Both the position numbers and the translations under genes were made by a program. Under the pieces are notes generated by a model. That model was not told where the DNA came from. It ran no database searches and saw nothing but the letters and a program-made list of their open reading frames with translations. A stretch of DNA of 64,000 nucleotides, from contig DAONET010000008.1 of assembly GCA_035403225.1 (NCBI GenBank), positions 1 through 64,000 on the forward strand, read 5' to 3'. Positions within the stretch are counted from its first letter, which is position 1; the number at the start of each line of letters is the position of its first letter. The DNA comes from DAIRDK01 sp035403225. GTDB lineage: Bacteria; Bacteroidota; Bacteroidia; Bacteroidales; FEN-979. Below are positions 50,882 through 59,841 of the stretch, in pieces.

Positions 50882-53800
50882 TTACAGTGAGTTCAGGTCA
50901 ACAGGTCGCAATATTCCGAACCATTTAAGGGTTCTCTCTCCCAACCCGTCGGCTTTTACGTGGATAAGGTAAACACCACCGGCAATCGGGATCCCTGCAA
51001 AATTCTTCAGATCCCAGTCAATCGATGTTTTTGCTTCTGTGTTCATCCCATCTGTAGAAGATCTCGGTGTAATAACACCCGATTTATCTACTTTAAATTG
51101 ACGGATCAATGTTCCGCTTATATCGAAAATGGTAACCGTGCAATGTTCAGGAAGATTGGTGATTTTAATCCTGTTATCAAGCTGTCCGGTTTCATAGTCG
51201 TCATAAGCATAATATGGATTTGGAACAACATTGATCAGATCCAGGTCAGATTTAGCCTGAACCTTTTCGTCTTTCGCCGTTGCAATATCATTGGTATTGA
51301 ATTCATATACCGGCCAGCCTTTGTTTACAATCGTATCGGTCATTCCGGCAGGTAACGGCAAGGAATAGTACCTTTCATAGGGTTTTGCTACCCTGAACGA
51401 AATCTTAATATCGCAGCTGAGCCATTCTTTACCGTCAACTTTCAAAGGAATACCAGCGTACATGGCAGATGCCCATGCTCTGGTTTTATAGATATTGTCT
51501 TTAACTTTAAGTTTCAGCACATTGTAAAGCTTTGCAGCAGCATCGTATGCCGGGAAGTACAGTTGGAATGTATCCAGGGTAAGATCCCTGTGAGCCATTA
51601 CGTAAACATAATGCTGTCCACCAAAGATTGGCGTGCCAAATACATCTTCTTCTCTTGATGTCGGATTAAAGATCATATCCCGACCGTTATCAGCAACCAG
51701 CCATGAATTTTCAGCAAACATCATATTTAACCGTTCGCCGGTTTCAAGGTTGATAGCATATCCGGGGAACCAACCCATACCGTACTCACTAATATAACTT
51801 GAGTTGTACATCGGGTCACTGCTGACAACGTCAGTTTGTCCATCAACGTTCACAGATTTTGCATTACGCATATCATACTGACGGGCTCTTCCTTGTGCAA
51901 GCATCGAGTCAGAACACATTTCAATAACCGGGCAACGTGTCCATTTGGTCTTATCAGGCGTCAAAACGATGTCCACACTGGCCAGATTACTAAGCTGATT
52001 AAACTTCTTCGAATTCTGATTAAAGGCAGGTCCGACTGAAAGTTGTCCACCGTGCGCTGTTAAAGAATAGGGAGCCCATGTCCCACTCAGCATTTTCTGG
52101 TAGTTTTTATTCGGGTCCCAGGCATTATCACTTCCCATATCCCAGTCGTAATAACTGCTCTCTGATCCTTTATAGGTTCCAGAGCGGATCCAGTTAAAAT
52201 AACTAGCCGGGACGTCACTGTCTTCGATACCACTCAGCCAAACATTATTTGTTTCGGCTGAAACCATTTCGGCAAGCAACAATCCGTTATTATCCGTTTT
52301 ACTTCCATCAGAAAGTGAATCACCCGGATAGGGAATCTGTGCAATTTCCAGTGCAATACCCAGATCAAGGAACAGTTGTTCATAGGGATAAACCGTGGTA
52401 GTATCCGAATAATGTACCGCTCCGGATGACTGATCAATCAGTTTCCAGGATCCGAAATTGATATTTTCATTGGTAAAATAATTATTGGTAACCGGAGCCA
52501 TGGAATCGAATACGACATAAAAATCACCTTTTGTAACATTCAGGGGATCGATTACTTTCACGTTTAACGGGCCGTAACCTGTTTCATATTTCAATTTATA
52601 GGCAATCGGGTAATCCGGTCCACCATAGGTATTCGTTTCACTTACGGGTTTTTTCGAGAGAATTTCCGACACGCTGGAAGCATCCAGTTGCAGGATTTGT
52701 CCACCGTTACCTTGTCCCATAATACGGGTAATGGTAGGTCCGTCACCATAAGAGGAATTGGTTACCGTACCAACCGGGATATGCGGGATAGCCGTATAAA
52801 CTTTAATATTACCACGACCCTGCAGATACGGTATTTTTTGTCCGTCCATGTAAGCAGGATTGTCCGGAATATACTTCGAAAACTGGTTATAGGCATACGC
52901 AACAGCCAGATAATAATATTGTTTATTATTAATCAGGGTAGTGTTTTCTGTAGCGAATTTATCTTCGGTGAGTACAAAGGAATGTTGAATTCCGTTATTT
53001 TCACCTTCAACCATTATTTTTCCAACATTTCCTCCTAATGTCTGATCATATTCCCAGTTGATAAGGGTGGTTACATCATTCTTGACATCAACCTGGGCAA
53101 CAAGTCTCGCTTTGGTATTATCTTTAATATCAGCAGAACTAACCGTTGCATCTTTTAACTGATAGATCTGATATCCTTCAAAATGATAATAGGGATCATT
53201 AGTTTCAGGATTTTTAATATTGGGATCCCGTTCTTTGTATTTTTCCTGGTAGTTGTTACCGGCATCGTTGATCTTGCGGTTGCTCACATAAATAACAAGG
53301 CTGTTAGCCATTTCTTGAATAGTAAGATCGGGGGCATTAGGTCCGTTCAATACCGCGAAACAGTTATCAAACAAAGACTGGCATTTATCGTCAGCTTCCT
53401 TCAGCAATTCAACGGATTCAAAAGGAGTCCCGGAAATGGAACGTGCCCAGGGAATACCAACGGTGATATAATTACAAGCTCCGGGTTTCAGGGTAAAGGG
53501 TCCGGCAGACTGCATGAAACGACGGTCGGCCGGGTTGTTATTGGCTGTTTCTTCAGTCCAGTATTTATCTCCAACAGGAGGTTGGAATCCGGTGCCCCAA
53601 TCGCAAAGGTCTGTGTTACCCGGGAACATAAAATCGCATTCCGGGCCGGTTGCACCACTTGAATAATGGGCATTTCCACCATACAACATCTTGGTACCAT
53701 CTTTCCAGATACCGCGAAGTAACAGGTAATAATCAGGAGCATATTCCGGATCGCTCATGTAATCGGCTCCACCATTATTATGATATACGAACCTTCTCAT

Positions 53801-55099
53801 TCCGTAACGTTCGTTGTCAACAATGCCATCACCGAAATTCACACCGTTAATAGCCATTTGGTCAGACGCAACATATTCGCTAGCGGCAATTCGCTGGCAA
53901 TCGGCAATGGTAATGGGAATCGAAACTCCGGGGTTATCACGTCCGTCAGGATCCATATAGGGTCCCTGAAAGAAGTCAACACCTACCGCAGGCGGGTGAG
54001 CGCCATAGGCCCAGCTTTGACCACTACCGTCAATGGGTTTCCCGTTATAGCAGTAACCAAGTCCTCTGTTTACATCGCATCCTACAAAGTCATCATTGGC
54101 ATACCCAAGGTCTGTATCAACCCACTGGCTGAAAAAGGTTCCGGTTAAAGTGTACGTCGAACGGTTGATGATCTCATAAGAATAGAAGGTCATGTTATTG
54201 ATCTCATCGTTGGTGGAAAATGCGAAAGCCTGCGCACGGATTTCCATCCCGATAGGATCGCCCTGTGTTTCTGTATGGATATTTCCTTTATCGTTAAAAA
54301 TGCTCCACAATGTCTGGTCACCTTTCAGTACCTGGTCTACCAGAAGACCCATGGTATCGCTGGCTTCTCCATTGCGAAGTTTTGCTCTTCTCATCCTTTC
54401 ACCAGGCTCAAGGTTTGTTTTGCAAAGTTCATTGGCAAGGTCATAATAAGGATAGTCACCTTCTTCTCTCGGATTATATACTCCACCACCATCAACATCA
54501 AAGAAAGGCGCCAGGTAATAAGCCTGTCCTTTGGAAGGATCGCCATGAGCGGGCCAGTTCAGGATTGACTGTGGAATCTGATAATCGGGGTACTCATCTT
54601 TATTTTCCCACCAGGCAATAAATTCCTGAACTTCGGCACGGGTAATGGGGAACAGTTTATCATATTCAGCGCAAGTCGCCGGTTCAATGGCTGCTGTCCC
54701 GTCGATCGTTAACGGTCCCGGCCAGAAGTCGTTCTTCACGTGAGATGCACCACCTGTCGCACCTTGCCCGAAACGATAAGCGGCAAGTTTCAGGTTATTA
54801 TTAACGTCGATACCGCCAATCCACAAAGACATGGAGAACATGGATGTTTTGCCGGATCCTTTGGGAATCTCGTATTCGGCATTTTCCAGGAACCATCCAT
54901 TTCCGTAAGAATAGATCAACGTTCTTACGTTATTAATATCCAAATATTTATAGGTAGAACCCGGTTCGCATCCGGCGGCGGCCTCCTTTATTTCATTTGA
55001 ACTTTTCGTACCTGTTTTCTGAACTTCACGGGCAAATACCGTATCAGTAACAGCCAGGCACAAGAGAATGACAAATAAGGATCGAAAAATATTTTTCAT
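50882..55099 (-). CDS. Large T9SS-exported protein with sorting domain
   Basis: Secreted protein of 1405 residues with unknown function. The start gives a signal peptide (KNIFRSLFVILLCLAVTDTVFA). The mature part is rich in Asp, Asn and Tyr and beta-strand (for example DVDGGGVYNPREEGDYP, suggesting calcium-binding loops). The end is a T9SS-type C-terminal domain: VVPNPYYAYDDYETGQLDNRIKITNLPEHCTVTIFDISGTLIRQF, then DWDLKNFAGIPIAGGVYLIHVKADG and a final LKWFGILRPVDLNSL. No catalytic motif was recognised. It lies between the TonB receptor and the PorV-like gene, so it is probably surface-exposed and linked to both. Confidence 0.85.
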   Translation of the reverse strand: MKNIFRSLFVILLCLAVTDTVFAREVQKTGTKSSNEIKEAAAGCEPGSTYKYLDINNVRTLIYSYGNGWFLENAEYEIPKGSGKTSMFSMSLWIGGIDVNNNLKLAAYRFGQGATGGASHVKNDFWPGPLTIDGTAAIEPATCAEYDKLFPITRAEVQEFIAWWENKDEYPDYQIPQSILNWPAHGDPSKGQAYYLAPFFDVDGGGVYNPREEGDYPYYDLANELCKTNLEPGERMRRAKLRNGEASDTMGLLVDQVLKGDQTLWSIFNDKGNIHTETQGDPIGMEIRAQAFAFSTNDEINNMTFYSYEIINRSTYTLTGTFFSQWVDTDLGYANDDFVGCDVNRGLGYCYNGKPIDGSGQSWAYGAHPPAVGVDFFQGPYMDPDGRDNPGVSIPITIADCQRIAASEYVASDQMAINGVNFGDGIVDNERYGMRRFVYHNNGGADYMSDPEYAPDYYLLLRGIWKDGTKMLYGGNAHYSSGATGPECDFMFPGNTDLCDWGTGFQPPVGDKYWTEETANNNPADRRFMQSAGPFTLKPGACNYITVGIPWARSISGTPFESVELLKEADDKCQSLFDNCFAVLNGPNAPDLTIQEMANSLVIYVSNRKINDAGNNYQEKYKERDPNIKNPETNDPYYHFEGYQIYQLKDATVSSADIKDNTKARLVAQVDVKNDVTTLINWEYDQTLGGNVGKIMVEGENNGIQHSFVLTEDKFATENTTLINNKQYYYLAVAYAYNQFSKYIPDNPAYMDGQKIPYLQGRGNIKVYTAIPHIPVGTVTNSSYGDGPTITRIMGQGNGGQILQLDASSVSEILSKKPVSETNTYGGPDYPIAYKLKYETGYGPLNVKVIDPLNVTKGDFYVVFDSMAPVTNNYFTNENINFGSWKLIDQSSGAVHYSDTTTVYPYEQLFLDLGIALEIAQIPYPGDSLSDGSKTDNNGLLLAEMVSAETNNVWLSGIEDSDVPASYFNWIRSGTYKGSESSYYDWDMGSDNAWDPNKNYQKMLSGTWAPYSLTAHGGQLSVGPAFNQNSKKFNQLSNLASVDIVLTPDKTKWTRCPVIEMCSDSMLAQGRARQYDMRNAKSVNVDGQTDVVSSDPMYNSSYISEYGMGWFPGYAINLETGERLNMMFAENSWLVADNGRDMIFNPTSREEDVFGTPIFGGQHYVYVMAHRDLTLDTFQLYFPAYDAAAKLYNVLKLKVKDNIYKTRAWASAMYAGIPLKVDGKEWLSCDIKISFRVAKPYERYYSLPLPAGMTDTIVNKGWPVYEFNTNDIATAKDEKVQAKSDLDLINVVPNPYYAYDDYETGQLDNRIKITNLPEHCTVTIFDISGTLIRQFKVDKSGVITPRSSTDGMNTEAKTSIDWDLKNFAGIPIAGGVYLIHVKADGLGERTLKWFGILRPVDLNSL

Positions 55100-55161
55100 A
55101 ATATCAGTGATTTTAATACATCCTTTGTTTTTACTGGTTATCATCATTAATCCTCCCTACG

Positions 55162-58100
55162 TTAGAAGCTGAATTGTAAACCGAGACGAATCTGGCGCGG
55201 AGTGCTGTAATTGTAAGGATTTTCAATATAGGCAGTGTAGAGATCCCTGTAAGCAGAAGGATTAATCTGGCTTTCGATCTGGGTCTGCCATTCAGGAGCA
55301 GAGAGATAACCATCGTCATAAGCTGATCCTGTTGCCGCATAAACGCTGGTAACATTCTGTGTATTGAACAGGTTCAGGATTTCCAGGTAAACATTAATCG
55401 TGTTTGTTTTCTTTTTATTGGAAGTGAACGAGAAGTTAAAGTCTTTGTCAATCCTCATGTTGATATTGAACTGCCATGGCAGACGAGCTCCGTTGATAGA
55501 TCCCTGGATGGCTCCCATCTGACCATATTGTTTAATTTCAGATGATTTGGTATACGGGGTACCCGAACCACCGGTAACCGTGAAGTTGGCTCCCAGGTTA
55601 GATAATAACTGAACCGGTGCTTTACCGTTTTTCCGGTTGATGACAGGTCCGTTATACTCTTTTCCACTTCCGAACCGGTAGTCAACGCTGATATTGAACT
55701 GGTGACGGCGGTCAAAAGCCAACGGGTTAAGGGTACGAAGGTTGGGTTGGTCTGAACGGATAATAGCAGAAGCAGCATCCGGGTCAGAACCGGTACCATC
55801 AGCAAACTGGAGGGTGTAATTAAACCTTACCCTTGCATTGCCGGTACGGCGAAGGTCATAAGTGAAGGTAAGACCTTTAACAGTTCCGAAGTCAATATTG
55901 GTATAGGAATAATAGGTTTTCGGATAAGCGCCGGTAAGACGGTACTGTTGGATCTGGTCGCGTTGTTCACGATAGAACATGGCCAGTTTGATAGAAGATG
56001 CGTTATTGATCTTTTGCTGGAAACCTAATTCATAGTCGATCGTCTTTTCAGGTTGAAGTGCAGGGTTGTTAATAGTTCCTGAAGAACCGATGACATTAAT
56101 ATAATAATAGGAAACCGGGTCAATCACAATACCCGTGGTCGGGCGTTGGGTAAGAATGTCATAGTGTGCATAGAACAGTGCCTCATCAGAAATGGGGAAG
56201 GAGAAGGAAATACGCGGCATGAAATTCAACTGCGGTTCATAATCCTTAAAGACGGACGGGTTAACCGTTTTGTTTTCGGGATCAACCAGGTAAGGGCTTA
56301 CTCCGTTTCCACGGTCAAGTACGGTCGGGTCAGTGACCACACTACCTTCTGCATTATACCATTTATCTTCATAACGATAACCGGTGATAGCCGAAGGATT
56401 GTTGGCATCATCCACATACACAACATAATTGCTTCCGATATTACTCGGGTGGGTAACAATCGTACCTTCCATGGAGGTCACTTCACCAGCTGTTTTAGCT
56501 TCATAGAAGAGGTAAGGATCTTTTAACACCATTTGGTTGGCATCAAAACGGTCGATACGTAAACCAACATTGAAGATCAGATCTTTAAAAGCAAATTTAT
56601 CCTGAATGTAACCGGCTACGTAAATGGGTTCGTAATTACCAACCGGGCGGGTATAGTTACCATTATCATCGACAGCATAGAAGAAATCTTCGAAACTGGG
56701 TTTGCTGGTAAGTTTATTACCGAGGAAGTCATAACCACGATAATAAACCAACGGGCTTCCTCCGTTGAGAAGTTCATCAGCATTGAACATGTCGATGGTC
56801 AGCATGTCTTCATCAATGTGGATGGTATGCAGGTTTTGGTCTGCATCATAATAATTTATGGAGTTATTGTCAAAATCATAAGAATCGATGTCGATATAAT
56901 CAACTCCGTCAACTGCTAATCCCAGTTTTTCCCGGAGGTTGATATCGAAGTTTCTTTGTGAGATCTCAACATATTTTCTGTGGTAATTGATCGTATCCAT
57001 GAATTCGCCATCACGGTATATCAGATACGGGTTGGCGATATCAAGTTCTGATAGGTGAGCATTGGTAAGGCCTCTCATAACCGACCACAAGGTAACGGGA
57101 GCATAATTATAAGCGCCGCTGCTTCTTTGCTGGTATTGCAAACCGAGTTGAATTTCATGATTTCCGAAGTCGGCTGCGAAAGATGCGTTGACAGCTATCT
57201 GATCGCTGGTTGATACAGCATAATAATTGTAACCGTCTCCGGGGCTTGTCCAGAGTGAATAAACGTTCAGGGGTTCCATCCCGTTCAGCAGGCCTCTGCC
57301 GGCGAGAATGTCATCCAGGTTTTCGTAGTGCCCGGTTGCATCGGGGAATAAATCAAAATATTGTTGAGTCCAGTTGGAAGATTCCGGATTAACGGTAGAA
57401 GGAGTAAAGTTGACAACCAGGTCCCTGAAACCGTTCTGTTTGTAAGCATATTTACCGGAAACCGTATCCAGTTCCATTTGAGAATCATACGCTCTGATAG
57501 TCGTTGTTTCAAACTTACCTACATACCCGTATTTGAACAGGTTATCTTTATGATCGGAATCTTCAGATTTTGCATAGTTCCGGGTAAAATCTGCTCCGAT
57601 CGAGTAGTTAACATTCTTTACGAATGATTTATCATCCGTGCTCGGGAACCGTTGGGTGAAACGGCCGTTAACACGCCAGTTATACCCGGAGGAATGGCTG
57701 TTGTTGTCCCAGTTCAGGAGGGAGTTCCCATAGGAGAAGTCATTATTATCATAGAATGACAACTGGCCACCAAACGAAAGGTTGATCGTTTTGGAGAGAC
57801 GGAAGTCAAGTTTTCCTGAAAGGGCTACATTATAATTAGAGGAGTTCATGGTGGTATAAACCTTTTTCATGTCATCTTTGGTCATGAACTCAGCATTCAT
57901 ATAGATACCATCTCCATTGGGGGTAAGACGCAGGGGAGTTTCGGAGATAAATTTTACATAATCGTCTTTCCCTTTATAAATACCAGTTGCGTTCGGGCTA
58001 CCATCTTTATTATAGGAGAAGTCACCACCAATAAAATATCCCATGATCGGGGTTTTGGTATGGGTGATCGTGTCTTTTTTGGAGAACAAAGGACCAGTCG

Positions 58101-58863
58101 CGTTCAAACCAACACGGTTATAACCGAAAGGATCCAGGAAAGTAGAGGTCTGCATATCCAAACCACCAGAAAAATCTCTGGATGGTCCGCGGGTGGTAAC
58201 ACTGATAATACCACCGGTTGCGTCACCGTAACTGGCCGGAGTACCACCGAGGATAACTTCAACCTGTTCGATAGCGGACTGCGGCAGGGAGTTGCTTCCG
58301 TATACCCTCATCCCGTCGATATAATAAACGGTACCGTCGCTACGGGCGCCACGAATACTGGAGATACCACCGCTCGCGTTGGTGGTGACACCACCTACGG
58401 TACTGGCAACGGCATCTGCCGATTTATTAGCCATCTTAGCGATTTCATCCTGGGTGACCGTACCACCGGAAACCGTCTGGTCTTTCGAGATCAGAGGAAC
58501 TTTATAATCTACAACTTCAACTTCATTTAATGTTGTTGTTTTCACCTGAAGCTCGACATCCTGGAAGGTGATTTTATCAACAAAGATGACCACACCTTTC
58601 ATGATAAAATCGTTATAACCTACAAAGGTTGCCTTCAGATCGACTTTTCCGGGAGGAACCGGCTTGATCAGATAGTTGCCGTCAAAATCAGAAGTGGCGC
58701 CTCCCATCTGAATCCCACCGATTTCGACAACGACATTGGCGAATGGGATGGGTTCTTTCGTCTGTTTGTCCACAATCTTTCCTTTGAGGCTTCCGGACTG
58801 TGAAAACACTAACACATTCGCGGTTAGTACGATTCCAATAGTTAGGAGTAAATTTCTTAACAT
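55162..58863 (-). CDS. TonB-dependent receptor with CarboxypepD-like domain
   Basis: Outer-membrane active transporter of 1233 residues. After the signal peptide (LRNLLLTIGIVLTANVLVFSQ) comes a carboxypeptidase regulatory-like domain (GSLKGKIVDKQTKEPIPFANVVVEIGG to about residue 115), then the plug domain (SADAVASTVGGVTTNASGGISSIRGARSDGTVYYIDGMRV) with GGTPASYGDATGGIISVTTRG, and a long barrel ending in GLQFSF with a terminal aromatic. No SusD partner gene adjoins it, which is against classical glycan uptake. The downstream cargo-like gene and PorV-like gene on the same strand suggest a shared surface complex. A second ATG lies three codons upstream (58872) and is equally possible. Confidence 0.93.
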   Translation of the reverse strand: MLRNLLLTIGIVLTANVLVFSQSGSLKGKIVDKQTKEPIPFANVVVEIGGIQMGGATSDFDGNYLIKPVPPGKVDLKATFVGYNDFIMKGVVIFVDKITFQDVELQVKTTTLNEVEVVDYKVPLISKDQTVSGGTVTQDEIAKMANKSADAVASTVGGVTTNASGGISSIRGARSDGTVYYIDGMRVYGSNSLPQSAIEQVEVILGGTPASYGDATGGIISVTTRGPSRDFSGGLDMQTSTFLDPFGYNRVGLNATGPLFSKKDTITHTKTPIMGYFIGGDFSYNKDGSPNATGIYKGKDDYVKFISETPLRLTPNGDGIYMNAEFMTKDDMKKVYTTMNSSNYNVALSGKLDFRLSKTINLSFGGQLSFYDNNDFSYGNSLLNWDNNSHSSGYNWRVNGRFTQRFPSTDDKSFVKNVNYSIGADFTRNYAKSEDSDHKDNLFKYGYVGKFETTTIRAYDSQMELDTVSGKYAYKQNGFRDLVVNFTPSTVNPESSNWTQQYFDLFPDATGHYENLDDILAGRGLLNGMEPLNVYSLWTSPGDGYNYYAVSTSDQIAVNASFAADFGNHEIQLGLQYQQRSSGAYNYAPVTLWSVMRGLTNAHLSELDIANPYLIYRDGEFMDTINYHRKYVEISQRNFDINLREKLGLAVDGVDYIDIDSYDFDNNSINYYDADQNLHTIHIDEDMLTIDMFNADELLNGGSPLVYYRGYDFLGNKLTSKPSFEDFFYAVDDNGNYTRPVGNYEPIYVAGYIQDKFAFKDLIFNVGLRIDRFDANQMVLKDPYLFYEAKTAGEVTSMEGTIVTHPSNIGSNYVVYVDDANNPSAITGYRYEDKWYNAEGSVVTDPTVLDRGNGVSPYLVDPENKTVNPSVFKDYEPQLNFMPRISFSFPISDEALFYAHYDILTQRPTTGIVIDPVSYYYINVIGSSGTINNPALQPEKTIDYELGFQQKINNASSIKLAMFYREQRDQIQQYRLTGAYPKTYYSYTNIDFGTVKGLTFTYDLRRTGNARVRFNYTLQFADGTGSDPDAASAIIRSDQPNLRTLNPLAFDRRHQFNISVDYRFGSGKEYNGPVINRKNGKAPVQLLSNLGANFTVTGGSGTPYTKSSEIKQYGQMGAIQGSINGARLPWQFNINMRIDKDFNFSFTSNKKKTNTINVYLEILNLFNTQNVTSVYAATGSAYDDGYLSAPEWQTQIESQINPSAYRDLYTAYIENPYNYSTPRQIRLGLQFSF

Positions 58864-58936
58864 ACCATACAATTTTATGTTAGATTACATTGCTTATTAA
58901 AAGGTGGTAAAGGTAATAATATTTTGAAATTGGGAA

Positions 58937-58944
58937 CAAATTTA
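58937..58944 (-). promoter_or_regulatory. -7 element of the TonB receptor gene
   Basis: TAAATTTG on the minus strand, exact TAnnTTTG, 74 bases before the chosen ATG. No clear -33 at the usual spacing. Confidence 0.45.
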
Positions 58945-59050
58945 TTTCTCAGATGAACTGGAAGATAAATCCAATCTAAATAACCCGACTATTCTACCAC
59001 CGCTAAAAGCAGGCAGACAAACACCGGATCTTACCCGACCAACCATCATA

Positions 59051-59308
59051 CTATTTTCTTTTCACCGGCGTATTCTTTTTTGCTTTTCGTTGACTTTCTC
59101 GCATCATAGCTCTGGTTTCTTTTGATTGAAGTTGGTGATGCCTTTTAAGTGCGTCCTGATATTCCCGAACCGCGGCTTTGTCTTTCTTCTTTTTTTCCCT
59201 CTCGATTTTCCGCTGGCTCACTTTGGCTTGCTGACCAATGGAAGTGTAAGGAACTGCCAAACAAATAACTAATAATGCGATACTGAAAGTTCGCAAAGAA
59301 AACTTCAT
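59051..59308 (-). CDS. Small basic secreted protein
   Basis: 85 residues; not recognised. A signal peptide (KFSLRTFSIALLVICLAVPYTSIGQ) is followed by a very basic helical segment (SQRKIEREKKKKDKAAVREYQDALKRHHQLQSKETRAMMRESQRKAKKNTPVKRK is its full extent by position 28-85, with Lys/Arg about every second or third residue). No cysteine remains in the mature part. The earlier Met (59338) would add ten residues before the signal and is rejected. Possible role: binding of nucleic acid or acidic surface polymer in the periplasm; speculative. Confidence 0.7.
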   Translation of the reverse strand: MKFSLRTFSIALLVICLAVPYTSIGQQAKVSQRKIEREKKKKDKAAVREYQDALKRHHQLQSKETRAMMRESQRKAKKNTPVKRK

Positions 59309-59367
59309 GAAAGACTGTCTTCTATCACCCATCTTCATTCAGTCAATAAAAGTATGAATTTTAATAA

Positions 59368-59375
59368 TACCTTTG
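59368..59375 (+). promoter_or_regulatory. -7 element of the Rieske-like lipoprotein gene
   Basis: TACCTTTG, exact TAnnTTTG, 32 bases before the ATG. No clear -33. Confidence 0.5.
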
Positions 59376-59406
59376 TCTTTCCTGTGGAGAAATAGCTGCT
59401 TTTATT

Positions 59407-59838
59407 ATGAACAAATATTGTAATCTATTGATATTCTTCGGATTAATAATAATTCCATTCTCTTCCTGTCATGATGACAACGCATATCCCGAGATTCCTG
59501 ATGTGCCTTTCAGTTTTGTCATCAATCCGAACTCCACGCAGTATCTGGAGCTGAATCATATTGGTGGTTGGGTGTATCTCTCCGGCGGATATAACGGGTT
59601 GCTGATCTACCGTTCCTCTTTGACGGAATTCATGGCCTATGAAAGAGCTTGCCCGTACGATTTTGAAAATGATACGGCGAGAGTGGAGGTGGATGAATCA
59701 GGGATTACCTGCTTCTGTCCGGTTTGCGGATCCAAGTATATTCTCATGGACGGCACCCCATACGAAGGACCTTCAAGGGCGCTCCTCAAACAGTACCAGA
59801 CCACCTATGACGGCAGTCTGTTGTACGTTTACAATTAA
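59407..59838 (+). CDS. Rieske-like lipoprotein with altered metal site
   Basis: Envelope lipoprotein, 143 residues, lipobox ending at Cys21 (IIIPFSSC). The fold-like pattern is Rieske: an early strand HIGGWVYLSGG, then ACPYDFEND in the place of CxH, and CFCPVCGSKYILMDGTPYEGPSRALLKQY in the place of CPCHGSxF...GPA...L..Y. But the Rieske histidines are absent: the first pair is Cys82-Pro-Tyr and the second box holds Cys102, Cys104 and Cys107 without His. A [2Fe-2S] Rieske cluster is therefore unlikely in the usual form; four Cys could hold another cluster or zinc, or the site may be lost. Flanked by a small basic protein and ahcY with no functional link. Confidence 0.78.
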   Translation: MNKYCNLLIFFGLIIIPFSSCHDDNAYPEIPDVPFSFVINPNSTQYLELNHIGGWVYLSGGYNGLLIYRSSLTEFMAYERACPYDFENDTARVEVDESGITCFCPVCGSKYILMDGTPYEGPSRALLKQYQTTYDGSLLYVYN

Positions 59839-59841
59839 TGA

